From the NCBI RefSeq assembly GCF_000024065.1, contig NC_013174.1, positions 620,001 to 684,000 on the forward strand: a DNA stretch of 64,000 bases, read 5' to 3'. Source of the stretch: Jonesia denitrificans DSM 20603. GTDB taxonomy: Bacteria; Actinomycetota; Actinomycetes; Actinomycetales; Cellulomonadaceae. Of the stretch, positions 1 through 6,829 are shown one piece after another. Each line of letters starts with the position of its first letter. Position 1 is the first letter of the stretch. The notes under the pieces were generated by a model. That model worked only from the letters and a program-made list of their open reading frames with translations, had not been told where the DNA came from and ran no database searches. Both the position numbers and the translations under genes were made by a program.

Positions 1-1
1 A

Positions 2-223
2 GGAGCAACCGGGAACTGGACCATACAGGCAGTCCGACCCGACCTCGCTCAATTCGCTAACCGCAAAGACCTCCCCGCCGCATGGCGTGGACTCAACGGC
101 TCCGACCTCGCCGCCGTCACCGGAGTGACCGACGCCGTTTTCTGCCACAAAGCCGGCTTCATCTGCGCGGCCGAAAGCCGCGAAGGAGCCGAACAACTCC
201 TCGCCCAAGCCCTCGCCGCGTAA
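2..223 (+). CDS. MYG1-family metal-dependent hydrolase, C-terminal fragment
   Basis: The window opens inside a reading frame of 73 residues that ends with TAA; the start lies upstream of the window. The visible tail carries the features of the MYG1 (UPF0160) C-terminus: an NRKDLP segment (residues 20-25), then AWRGL, then a CHKAGFI block (48-54) and a final REGAEQL helix. MYG1 proteins belong to the DHH-like phosphoesterase/exonuclease group; eukaryotic MYG1 acts as a 3'-5' RNA exonuclease, while the bacterial role is poorly known. The catalytic N-terminal half is outside the window, so activity cannot be judged. The gene converges on the adenosine deaminase gene, with a hairpin between them. 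Confidence 0.8.
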   Translation, partial: GATGNWTIQAVRPDLAQFANRKDLPAAWRGLNGSDLAAVTGVTDAVFCHKAGFICAAESREGAEQLLAQALAA

Positions 224-245
224 CGCCCTCCACCCCACACCTGCC

Positions 246-280
246 GATGCGCCCCACCATCACCGGCCACGGGGCGCATC
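246..280. terminator. Hairpin between convergent genes
   Basis: A 10-bp perfect stem (GATGCGCCCC at 246-255 pairing with GGGGCGCATC at 271-280) sits between the MYG1-family gene and the adenosine deaminase gene, which end facing each other. There is no long T-tract on either strand. It probably works as a shared terminator for both genes. Confidence 0.55.
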
Positions 281-287
281 GTTGTAC

Positions 288-1310
288 TCACGCTCCACGG
301 GCAAGCCACGCGTCAATTTCAGCAACAGCACGCTCGCGGACAGCAGGCGGCGCAAACGATGCATCAAAAGACGAGCGAGCAAGATGAGCAAGCTGCTCAT
401 CACTCAAGCCATGGACCATCCGAGCTGACTCATACTGCGCAACCAGGCGGGACTTAAACAACAACGGGTCATCCGCACCTAACGCGATCGTTGCCCCCGC
501 ATCAATCAACGACGCCAACGGTACATCCTCATCGCTGTTATACACACCCAAACTGACATTCGATGCAGGATTCACCTCCAACGCAATGCCACTTCGAACT
601 AACTCATCTAAGACCCGCCGGTCCTCAACCGCCCGCACCCCATGACCCAACCGGTTCGGAGCCAACTGCGACACCACCACCTCCACATGGTCAGCCCCCA
701 ACAACTCACCACCATGAGGAACAGACGCCAAACCAGCGCGACGGGCCAGGCGGAACGCATGCTCAAACTCACTCGTTCGACCACGACGCTCGTCATTCGA
801 TAACCCAAACCCCATCACCTCGCCATCCCCATCACCGGCATACCGGGCCGCAAGACGAGCCAACGTCCGAGCCTCCAACGGATGTCGCATCCGCGATGAC
901 GCCACCACAACTCCCACCGACACCCCCCACTGACGTGCAGCAATCTTGGCCTCATCAAGGACGATCTCCAGCGCCGGAGTGATCCCACCCACAAACGGTG
1001 CATACGAGGTCGGATCCACCTGAAACTCAAGCCGCCACGACCCTTCCGCGGCATCATCCTCCACCATCTCCCGCACTACCCGACGCATATCCGCCTCACC
1101 GCGCACACACGCACGAGCCGCATCGTAAAGCCGCTGAAACCGAAACCACCCACGTGACGTGGCCGGCAACCGCCACTGCTGCGAACTTGTCACCCCCTCC
1201 GGTAGACGAATGCCATACACAGCAGCCAACTCAGCCACCGTGCTTGGACGCATCGACCCAGTGAAATGAAGATGAAGATGAGCTTTTGGAAGCAAACGCA
1301 GATCACGCAT
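288..1310 (-). CDS. add: Adenosine deaminase
   Basis: Predicted zinc hydrolase that deaminates adenosine (or deoxyadenosine) to inosine in purine salvage, in the cytoplasm. With the start chosen here it has 340 residues, the usual family length. Metal and catalytic motifs are in order: HLHLH at residues 11-15, HGGE at 199-202, GHG at 222-224 and the ADDP block ending at 282. The ATG at 1310 is preferred because GGGAG lies 9 bases upstream; an in-frame GTG at 1400 has no Shine-Dalgarno sequence and would add 30 residues before the conserved LPKAH segment. Some actinobacterial proteins of this subgroup might accept other adenosine derivatives, so substrate is less certain than family. Confidence 0.87.
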   Translation of the reverse strand: MRDLRLLPKAHLHLHFTGSMRPSTVAELAAVYGIRLPEGVTSSQQWRLPATSRGWFRFQRLYDAARACVRGEADMRRVVREMVEDDAAEGSWRLEFQVDPTSYAPFVGGITPALEIVLDEAKIAARQWGVSVGVVVASSRMRHPLEARTLARLAARYAGDGDGEVMGFGLSNDERRGRTSEFEHAFRLARRAGLASVPHGGELLGADHVEVVVSQLAPNRLGHGVRAVEDRRVLDELVRSGIALEVNPASNVSLGVYNSDEDVPLASLIDAGATIALGADDPLLFKSRLVAQYESARMVHGLSDEQLAHLARSSFDASFAPPAVRERAVAEIDAWLARGA

Positions 1311-1437
1311 GACCGCAGTCTCCCACGTGAGCGAGCCCACCAGCACCCGCAACACCTCGGGACCTCCGGCCCACGAAGAACGGCCACCTGTCAGAAACAC
1401 TTAAAGACAAACACCGCACACACCACGGAGGGGGATC

Positions 1438-1941
1438 ATGCGAGTACTCGTCACCGCAGCATCACGACACGGATCAACACGTGAGATCGCTGCCGAAATT
1501 GCCGCCACAATTCGCGCCACAGGTATCGACGCGATCGAACGTGAACCACGAGATGTCATCAACCTTGACGGATACGACGCCGTCATCCTTGGGTCCGCAA
1601 TCTACGTCGGACAATGGCTCGGCGACGCCAAAGACTTCGCCGACCGACACGCCGAAGCGTTACGAGAACGCCGCACCTGGCTCTTCTCCTCTGGGTTAGC
1701 CAACCAACCCAGCAAAGACGCGAACAACGCCCCCGCGCTCCTTGCTCGAATGCAGCAACTCCAAGTAGAAGGACATCGACACTTCCCCGGGAAACTCGAC
1801 GTCCTCCAACTCTCACTCGCAGAGCGCGCAGCAATCATGGCGGCACGAGGGAAGTACGGAGATTCCCGAGACATGAACGCAGTGCGCGCCTGGGCCCGCG
1901 ACATCACCAGCGCACTCACCGCTGTTCCCAGCCGCTCATAA
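1438..1941 (+). CDS. Flavodoxin-domain protein
   Basis: A protein of 167 residues with a flavodoxin-like FMN fold. The N-terminal strand is followed by the phosphate-binding loop AASRHGST (residues 7-14), and a second FMN-contact strand YDAVILGSAIYVGQW lies near residue 46-60. Small flavodoxin-fold proteins of this sort resemble the HemG-type menaquinone-linked protoporphyrinogen oxidases, but many actinobacterial members have no tested role, so I name only the domain. A strong GGAGGGGG ribosome binding site precedes the ATG. It is divergent from the adenosine deaminase gene and is transcribed towards the tRNA-Trp genes; a short 6-bp inverted repeat at 1944-1968 may be its terminator. Confidence 0.85.
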   Translation: MRVLVTAASRHGSTREIAAEIAATIRATGIDAIEREPRDVINLDGYDAVILGSAIYVGQWLGDAKDFADRHAEALRERRTWLFSSGLANQPSKDANNAPALLARMQQLQVEGHRHFPGKLDVLQLSLAERAAIMAARGKYGDSRDMNAVRAWARDITSALTAVPSRS

Positions 1942-2044
1942 ACCTCAGCGTTCCCGCTAACAGCTGAGACAACCGCGATTAACACTTTGTCCGCACCATC
2001 GCGTAAGATGTTCGAGGCGAGCAAGACATCGTATTGATCGCAGT

Positions 2045-2120
2045 AGGGTAGTGGCGCAATTGGTAGCGCAGCGGTCTCCAAAACCGCAGGTTGCAGGTTC
2101 GAGTCCTGTCTACCCTGCCA
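2045..2120 (+). tRNA. tRNA-Trp (CCA anticodon), copy 1, with encoded CCA tail
   Basis: A full cloverleaf is visible: the 7-bp acceptor stem AGGGTAG/CTACCCT (2045-2051 with 2110-2116), a D-arm containing GGCGCAATTGGTAGCGC, an anticodon arm with CTCCAAA in the loop (anticodon CCA, tryptophan), and a T-arm with GGTTCGAGTCC. The discriminator base is G (2117), as expected for tRNA-Trp, and 2118-2120 encode CCA. It lies upstream of secE, where many actinobacteria carry one tRNA-Trp gene. Confidence 0.97.
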
Positions 2121-2122
2121 AC

Positions 2123-2158
2123 GAACCACCCATGAAGATCATGGGTGGTTCTCTTTTT
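2123..2158 (+). terminator. Rho-independent terminator after tRNA-Trp copy 1
   Basis: A perfect 13-bp stem (2123-2135 with 2139-2151, loop AGA) is followed by TCTTTTT. This is a textbook intrinsic terminator and indicates that the first tRNA-Trp is transcribed separately from the second copy. Confidence 0.9.
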
Positions 2159-2258
2159 CCCCACAACCCACCTATGATTAGGGACCAGCGCCACATCCTT
2201 GTAGACTGTGCGCTGATGTGTGACACCCCGTCACGCACCACCGTGACCACACGGTCAC

Positions 2259-2331
2259 AGGGTAGTGGCGCAATTGGTAGCGCAGCGGTCTCCAAAACCG
2301 CAGGTTGCAGGTTCGAGTCCTGTCTACCCTG
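2259..2331 (+). tRNA. tRNA-Trp (CCA anticodon), copy 2, no encoded CCA
   Basis: The 73-base tRNA body is identical to the copy at 2045-2117, including acceptor, D, anticodon and T arms. It differs at the 3' side: after the discriminator G the genome reads CGC, so the CCA end must be added by the nucleotidyltransferase. It lies 66 bases before secE and may be cotranscribed with it. Confidence 0.96.
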
Positions 2332-2397
2332 CGCTTCAGTCACGGTGCCACCCGCCTCGTGGAACCGAGACTCAGAAACAACGTTGGGAAGAAACAA

Positions 2398-2688
2398 GTG
2401 AGCGATTCAGCGTCAGACGCAGTCAACGGCGACGCCACGCGCACCCCACAGGGGTCGTCGGGGTCCGCAAAGGCGAGCAACCGCACCAAGAAAAAGCCAA
2501 ACATTTTCACACGGACGGGCCGTTTCGTCCGTCAGGTCATCGCCGAACTGAAAAAGGTTGTGACCCCTACCCGTAAACAGTACGGACGCTATGTTGTGAC
2601 CGTCATTGTGTTTGTGATCGTCGTCATGGCAATGGTTCTGGTTCTCGACTGGATCTTCAAAATGGGTGCCGACGTCATCTTCGGCTGA
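2398..2688 (+). CDS. secE: Preprotein translocase subunit SecE
   Basis: SecE is the small essential membrane subunit that clamps SecY in the SecYEG channel. The 96-residue protein has a Lys/Ser-rich cytoplasmic N-terminus (1-40), the conserved amphipathic segment AELKKVVTPTRKQ (about 49-61) and one hydrophobic helix (about 65-87). The GTG start is chosen because the upstream in-frame ATG at 2305 lies inside the second tRNA-Trp gene, whereas GGGAAGA precedes the GTG. It is followed by nusG as in nearly all bacteria; the 160-base gap between them shows no clear terminator. Confidence 0.95.
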   Translation: MSDSASDAVNGDATRTPQGSSGSAKASNRTKKKPNIFTRTGRFVRQVIAELKKVVTPTRKQYGRYVVTVIVFVIVVMAMVLVLDWIFKMGADVIFG

Positions 2689-2848
2689 CACTCACACATC
2701 ACAGCTTGCCTTTGGCTCTCATCACATTTGCTGCCAAAGGTTGGCCTAAAGCACGCAACTAATGGAACAATAGTGAGTTGCAGGTTTTCTGCAGCCTCCG
2801 CATGCCCGCGGAACACTCATCAGTAGACTTGAGAAAGCAGGTTCGCAC

Positions 2849-3670
2849 GTGTCTCAGGAGTCGTACGAAACGACAGAGGAGAACACTGACGCTCCCATCG
2901 TCGCAGATGGCAGCGACCTCACCGTATCCGAGGACTCCCTTGTAGACGACGCGGCCACCTCGGTCAACGACAGTGACCCCACTGACAATGAACCCACCGA
3001 TATCGCTAAACCTGATGCGGAAACCGGTGACGGTGACAGTGATGATGCGGATGACAGCGAGACCCCGACCGAAGAAGACCCCCTCGAGGTCTTTCGTCGT
3101 GAGCTCGACGCACTTCCCGGGCAGTGGTACGTGATCCACTCCTACGCTGGATACGAAAACCGGGTGAAGTCTAACCTCGGTACTCGTATCCAAAGCCTCA
3201 ACATGGAGGACTACATCTTCCAAATTGAGGTTCCCATGGAGGAAGTTGCGGAAATCAAAAACGCACAAAAGAAAATTGTTCGCCGCGTGCGCATCCCCGG
3301 TTACGTTCTCGTCCGCATGGACCTCACCGATGAATCGTGGGGAACGGTGCGTCACACACCTGGTGTCACCGGATTCGTCGGAAACACCCACCAGCCCGTT
3401 CCCCTCACTCGCGACGAAGTGTTCTCCATGCTTGCACCCACGCTGCAACAAGGGGAGTCGCCAAAGAAGAAGAGCAAGGCAAAACCAGCCGCTGTCACCG
3501 TCGACTTCACTGTTGGTGAATCTGTCACCGTGACCGATGGGCCTTTCGAAACCTTGCCTGCAACGATTTCCGAAATCAACATTGAAGCCCAAAAGCTCAA
3601 GGTGTTGGTTTCGATTTTCGGCCGGGAGACACCGGTCGAACTGGGCTTCAACCAGGTCGCCAAGATCTGA
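2849..3670 (+). CDS. nusG: Transcription termination/antitermination factor NusG
   Basis: NusG binds RNA polymerase through its NGN domain, and its KOW domain contacts Rho or ribosomal protein S10. The 273-residue protein begins with about 85 acidic, low-complexity residues rich in Asp, Glu, Thr and Ser. The NGN domain follows from about residue 92 ([16 protein letters not shown]) and the KOW domain occupies about 215-270 ([17 protein letters not shown]). The core is normal; the N-terminal extension is longer than the roughly 180-residue enterobacterial protein but occurs in actinobacteria. The GTG start begins the acidic region; no strong Shine-Dalgarno is visible. A hairpin separates it from rplK. 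Confidence 0.96.
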   Translation: MSQESYETTEENTDAPIVADGSDLTVSEDSLVDDAATSVNDSDPTDNEPTDIAKPDAETGDGDSDDADDSETPTEEDPLEVFRRELDALPGQWYVIHSYAGYENRVKSNLGTRIQSLNMEDYIFQIEVPMEEVAEIKNAQKKIVRRVRIPGYVLVRMDLTDESWGTVRHTPGVTGFVGNTHQPVPLTRDEVFSMLAPTLQQGESPKKKSKAKPAAVTVDFTVGESVTVTDGPFETLPATISEINIEAQKLKVLVSIFGRETPVELGFNQVAKI

Positions 3671-3691
3671 GTAACCCGACGAACCACGCAG

Positions 3692-3719
3692 GCCCGCCTA
3701 CCCCCACTGGGAGGCGGGC
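3692..3719 (+). terminator. Hairpin between nusG and rplK
   Basis: An 8-bp GC-rich stem (GCCCGCCT at 3692-3699 with AGGCGGGC at 3712-3719) lies 21 bases after the nusG stop codon. There is no T-tract, so it may act as a partial terminator or an RNA-processing structure. Confidence 0.5.
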
Positions 3720-3801
3720 ATCGTGCGGTTGACTCGGACAAGCCCAGACCTGGGTGCCGGAGACACCGGCACCAAAGCACTGTCAATCAGAAGGACCCGA
3801 A

Positions 3802-4233
3802 ATGCCTCCCAAGAAGAAAGTCGCTGGACTCATCAAGCTCCAGATCAACGCCGGTGCAGCAACGCCTGCACCACCGATCGGCCCCGCGCTCGGTCAGCAC
3901 GGCGTCAACATCATGGAGTTCTGCAAGGCGTACAACGCTGCCACCGAATCACAACGCGGCAACGTCATCCCTGTAGAAATCACCGTCTACGAAGACCGTT
4001 CGTTCACCTTCATCACCAAAACCCCACCAGCTGCTCAGCTCATTAAGAAGGCTGCAGGCGTGGACAAGGGTTCAGGCGTTCCCCACACCACCAAGGTTGG
4101 GTCGCTGACCATGGACCAGGTGCGCGAGATCGCCCAAACGAAACTCGAAGACCTCAACGCGAACGACGTCGACGCCGCAGCGAAAATCATCGCTGGAACA
4201 GCACGTTCCATGGGTATCACCGTTCAAGACTGA
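3802..4233 (+). CDS. rplK: 50S ribosomal protein L11
   Basis: L11 forms the GTPase-associated centre with L10/L12 on 23S rRNA and is required for the stringent response. The 143-residue protein shows the proline-rich N-terminal signature [20 protein letters not shown] and the C-terminal rRNA-binding domain (about 70-143). The ATG at 3802 opens the standard [15 protein letters not shown]-terminus, with AAGGA 9 bases upstream; an in-frame ATG 48 bases earlier would add unrelated residues. It precedes rplA with a 77-base gap; L1 commonly autoregulates this pair in bacteria, but I did not identify the L1 target here. Confidence 0.97.
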   Translation: MPPKKKVAGLIKLQINAGAATPAPPIGPALGQHGVNIMEFCKAYNAATESQRGNVIPVEITVYEDRSFTFITKTPPAAQLIKKAAGVDKGSGVPHTTKVGSLTMDQVREIAQTKLEDLNANDVDAAAKIIAGTARSMGITVQD

Positions 4234-4310
4234 CCACATCATTCCGGGCTTGACGCCCAGTGGTAGGATCCGCGCGGATCCGCACCACAACTGCTCGAAG
4301 GAGATAGCAG

Positions 4311-5021
4311 ATGGCAACGCGCAGCAAGGCTTACACCAAGGCAGCGGAAAAGATTGACCGCTCCGCACTGTACAGCCCACTTGAAGCAGTACGTCTCGCA
4401 AAAGAGACAGCAAACACCAAGTTCGACGCCACCGTTGAGGTTGTATTCCGCTTGGGTGTGGACCCACGAAAAGCAGACCAAATGGTCCGCGGAACCGTGA
4501 TCCTTCCCCACGGAACTGGGAAGACCGCTCGGGTCCTGGTCTTCGCCACCGGTGACCGTGCTGAACAAGCACGCGAAGCCGGCGCCGACATCGTCGGTGG
4601 TGACGAACTCATCCAGCAGGTCGCTGACGGATTCACCGACTTCGACGCTGCAGTTGCAACCCCTGACCTCATGGGGAAAGTGGGTCGCTTGGGCCGAGTC
4701 CTGGGTCCACGCGGGCTCATGCCAAACCCAAAGACCGGCACAGTCACCATGGATGTCGCAAAAGCAGTCAATGACATCAAGGGCGGAAAGATCGAGTTCC
4801 GTGTTGACAAGCACTCCAACCTCCACTTCATCATCGGGAAGGCTTCATTCTCCGAAGAGCAACTTGTGGAGAACTACGCAGCTGCAATCGACGAGGTTCT
4901 CCGATTGAAGCCATCGTCGTCAAAGGGTCGCTACATCACGAAAGCAACCCTCACCACGACAATGGGCCCCGGTATTCCTGTGGACCAGTCAAAGACCACA
5001 AAGCTGCTTGAAGAGAACTGA
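4311..5021 (+). CDS. rplA: 50S ribosomal protein L1
   Basis: L1 forms the mobile L1 stalk that moves deacylated tRNA out of the E site and usually represses its own L11-L1 mRNA. The 236-residue protein is full length, with the family signature around [20 protein letters not shown] (about residues 123-143) and the two-domain arrangement. GAAGGAGA precedes the ATG. Two strong hairpins (5041-5071 and 5085-5122) follow the gene, ending the rplKA unit before the L10 leader. Confidence 0.97.
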   Translation: MATRSKAYTKAAEKIDRSALYSPLEAVRLAKETANTKFDATVEVVFRLGVDPRKADQMVRGTVILPHGTGKTARVLVFATGDRAEQAREAGADIVGGDELIQQVADGFTDFDAAVATPDLMGKVGRLGRVLGPRGLMPNPKTGTVTMDVAKAVNDIKGGKIEFRVDKHSNLHFIIGKASFSEEQLVENYAAAIDEVLRLKPSSSKGRYITKATLTTTMGPGIPVDQSKTTKLLEEN

Positions 5022-5040
5022 TTCTCACCTCATAGCGTCA

Positions 5041-5071
5041 TGGGTGCTCCACGTGTCACGCGGGGCACCCA
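5041..5071 (+). terminator. First hairpin after rplA
   Basis: A 10-bp stem (TGGGTGCTCC at 5041-5050 with GGGGCACCCA at 5062-5071, one G-U type pair) lies 19 bases after the rplA stop codon. It lacks a T-tract and is followed directly by a second, stronger hairpin. Confidence 0.5.
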
Positions 5072-5084
5072 CGCAGGTCACCGT

Positions 5085-5122
5085 GAAGGCCGGGAATGGC
5101 GAAAGCCCGCTTCCCGGCCTTC
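5085..5122 (+). terminator. Second hairpin after rplA
   Basis: A 12-bp stem GAAGGCCGGGAA (5085-5096) pairs with TTCCCGGCCTTC (5111-5122). The loop itself contains GGC-GAAA-GCC. It probably ends rplKA transcription ahead of the L10 leader. Confidence 0.6.
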
Positions 5123-5205
5123 GCTGTGTCCGGGATAGCTGATGTGACGTAGTCGTCAACAATGATCATTGCCTAAAAGCAGGACTCTCACCTACAGTAG
5201 GTGTG

Positions 5206-5330
5206 TACCAAAGACCGCTGGTTGCTCGATCTATGCATCGAGCCGAAGTCCGCACAGGGGCCCGCGCAGGTGACGACATCACGATGAATTCATCGTATGA
5301 CCTCATGCCTGCGCATGGGGTTTTTTCTTT
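5206..5330 (+). ncRNA. Ribosomal protein L10 leader with attenuator
   Basis: The untranslated stretch before rplJ contains the segments typical of the L10 leader: ACCAAAGACCGCTGGTTG (5207-5224), then GAAGTCCGCAC and a CCCGCGCAGGTGACGAC block ending near 5278. In this family L10(L12)4 binds the leader RNA to control rplJ-rplL. Directly downstream, CCTCATGC (5301-5308) pairs with GCATGGGG (5313-5320) and is followed by TTTTTTCTTT, a strong intrinsic terminator. I infer control by premature termination. The outer boundaries are approximate because no covariance search was run. Confidence 0.8.
5301..5330 (+). terminator. Attenuator terminator in the rplJ leader
   Basis: An 8-bp stem with a 4-base loop (CTGC) is followed by TTTTTTCTTT and lies 65 bases upstream of the rplJ start codon. 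Placed inside the mRNA leader, it would stop most transcripts unless an alternative fold forms, consistent with L10-mediated attenuation. Confidence 0.8.
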
Positions 5331-5394
5331 GCCTGTGATGATGGGAGCTGGAACCTCCAGCACGGCACAGCGGCACCGAATCGGAAGGATTGCC

Positions 5395-5922
5395 ATGGCG
5401 AGGCCGGACAAGGCAGCCGCAGTCGAGGAAGTCGCGGAACTCTTCCGCACCTCCAACGCAGCGGTATTGACCGAGTACCGCGGACTCACCGTTACGCAGC
5501 TCCAAGAGCTTCGTCGGTCGCTCCGCGGCAACGCATCCTACGCCGTGGTGAAGAACACGCTCGCTGGCATCGCGGCCAAAGAGGCAGGTGTCGAGGGACT
5601 CGACGCGGACCTCAACGGCCCCACCGCTATTGCATTTGTCACTGGAGACCCAGTGGAGGCCGCCAAAGGCCTGCGTGACTTCGCCAAGGCTAACTCCCAG
5701 CTCGTTATCAAGGCAGGTGTCCTCGACGGGCGCCCGCTGACCGCTGAGGAGATCACCAAGCTCGCAGACCTCGAGTCTCGCGAGGTACTGCTCGCCAAGA
5801 CCGCTGGCGCCGTCAAGGCCGCCATCGCAAAGGCAGCTTACGTGTTCCAAGCAGCCCCCTCCAAGGCTGTTCGCACCATCGAGGCCCTGCGCGAGAAGCA
5901 GGCATCGGCAGACGCAGCCTGA
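5395..5922 (+). CDS. rplJ: 50S ribosomal protein L10
   Basis: L10 anchors the L12 dimers to the ribosomal stalk base and represses its own operon through the leader RNA. The 175-residue protein has the N-terminal rRNA-binding part ([11 protein letters not shown], about residues 23-33) and the C-terminal helix that binds L12. The ATG at 5395 has GGAAGG 8 bases upstream and gives the standard [12 protein letters not shown] start; longer in-frame ATGs lie within the leader and are rejected. It forms an operon with rplL after a 72-base gap. Confidence 0.97.
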   Translation: MARPDKAAAVEEVAELFRTSNAAVLTEYRGLTVTQLQELRRSLRGNASYAVVKNTLAGIAAKEAGVEGLDADLNGPTAIAFVTGDPVEAAKGLRDFAKANSQLVIKAGVLDGRPLTAEEITKLADLESREVLLAKTAGAVKAAIAKAAYVFQAAPSKAVRTIEALREKQASADAA

Positions 5923-5994
5923 TCGACAGATCGCTCCGCACTGCATCATTACAGACTCTGCTTCACGCAGGATTGATCGAAAGGATTGCCTATC

Positions 5995-6381
5995 ATGGCG
6001 AAGCTCACCACCGAAGAGCTCATCGAAGCGTTCAAGGAACTCACCCTCATCGAACTCTCTGAGTTCGTCAAGGTCTTCGAAGAAACCTTCGACGTCACCG
6101 CTGCCGCTCCTGCTGCTGTAGCCGTTGCCGCTCCAGCTGGCGGCGAAGCTGCTGCTGCAGAAGAGAAGGACGAGTTCGAGGTTATCCTCGAAGCTGCTGG
6201 TGACAAGAAGATCCAGGTCATCAAGGAAATCCGTGCCCTGACCAGCCTCGGCCTCAAGGAAGCTAAGGACCTCGTCGACGGTGCTCCTAAGGCTGTCTTC
6301 GACGCCCCTGTTGACAAGGAAGCTGCTGAGAAGGCAAAGGCAGCTCTCGAGGGCGCAGGCGCAACTGTTACCCTCAAGTGA
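5995..6381 (+). CDS. rplL: 50S ribosomal protein L7/L12
   Basis: L12 is the multi-copy stalk protein that recruits translational GTPases. The 128-residue protein shows the N-terminal dimerisation domain ([17 protein letters not shown], about 15-31), a flexible Ala-rich hinge (about 36-56) and the globular C-terminal domain ([18 protein letters not shown] onward) that binds EF-Tu and EF-G. The ATG at 5995 is preceded by GAAAGG; an ATG 9 bases earlier would add three residues. A strong hairpin at 6438-6469 ends the operon. Confidence 0.97.
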   Translation: MAKLTTEELIEAFKELTLIELSEFVKVFEETFDVTAAAPAAVAVAAPAGGEAAAAEEKDEFEVILEAAGDKKIQVIKEIRALTSLGLKEAKDLVDGAPKAVFDAPVDKEAAEKAKAALEGAGATVTLK

Positions 6382-6437
6382 TCTCACGCCCCATGTGGGG
6401 TGGTGTATGAATCTCATGCACCGATCAAGCTGACTGG

Positions 6438-6469
6438 GCGACCCGCATCCAGCACTGGATGCGGGTCGC
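6438..6469 (+). terminator. Terminator hairpin after rplL
   Basis: A perfect 14-bp stem (GCGACCCGCATCCA at 6438-6451 with 6456-6469, 4-base loop) is followed by a T-rich stretch TTCGTCGT. It separates the stalk operon from rpoB. Confidence 0.75.
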
Positions 6470-6559
6470 TTCGTCGTCAGATCAATAACAATCCGTTCCA
6501 CGCCGCAGTACCGCGGGTGAGTCGCTCAACGGGTTAAGACGTGACATGCCCGACAATGC

Positions 6560-6589
6560 TTGCGCCTATTTGGCGTCTTCGGGTATGCT
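6560..6589 (+). promoter_or_regulatory. Candidate rpoB promoter
   Basis: TTGCGC (6560-6565) and TATGCT (6584-6589) are separated by 18 bases, resembling a vegetative sigma-70-type promoter. The start of transcription would be near 6596, giving a leader of about 235 bases. This rests on sequence likeness only. Confidence 0.35.
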
Positions 6590-6829
6590 AACGGTTTGCG
6601 CTAACGTATGCCCGTGCGGGGGCTCTCTGTCACTGCACGGCTTCACATCGAGTACCTTTCTATCAGCATGATCCTGCCGAATAGTGTCGGAGAAAGCGAT
6701 GGAAAGAACTCACCAAGGGCCTCCTCGGGGGGTCTTGGTATGTGGACCTCATAGGCTGACAGCACACGCTTATGGGGTGACCTACGTTGGCACAGTAGCG
6801 TGCACACGAACCGCAGGGAAGGACCCCTC

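Larger units (their letters stand above)
6382..6829. other. rplL-rpoB intergenic region (448 bases)
   Basis: This gap holds the rplL terminator hairpin, a candidate rpoB promoter at 6560-6589 and a leader of about 240 bases. No protein-coding gene is convincing in either strand; a short frame at 6684-7205 overlaps rpoB out of frame. The leader is long enough to hold regulation but I recognise no known element in it. Confidence 0.6.

Noticed and set aside
1311-1400. Longer start for adenosine deaminase at 1400 (GTG).
   Set aside because: There is no Shine-Dalgarno sequence there, while ATG 1310 has GGGAG at good spacing and begins just before the conserved motif.
5290-6501. Reading frame of 403 codons on the minus strand opposite rplJ and rplL.
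   Set aside because: It is antisense to two certain ribosomal genes and shows no family features; it results from codon bias on the other strand.
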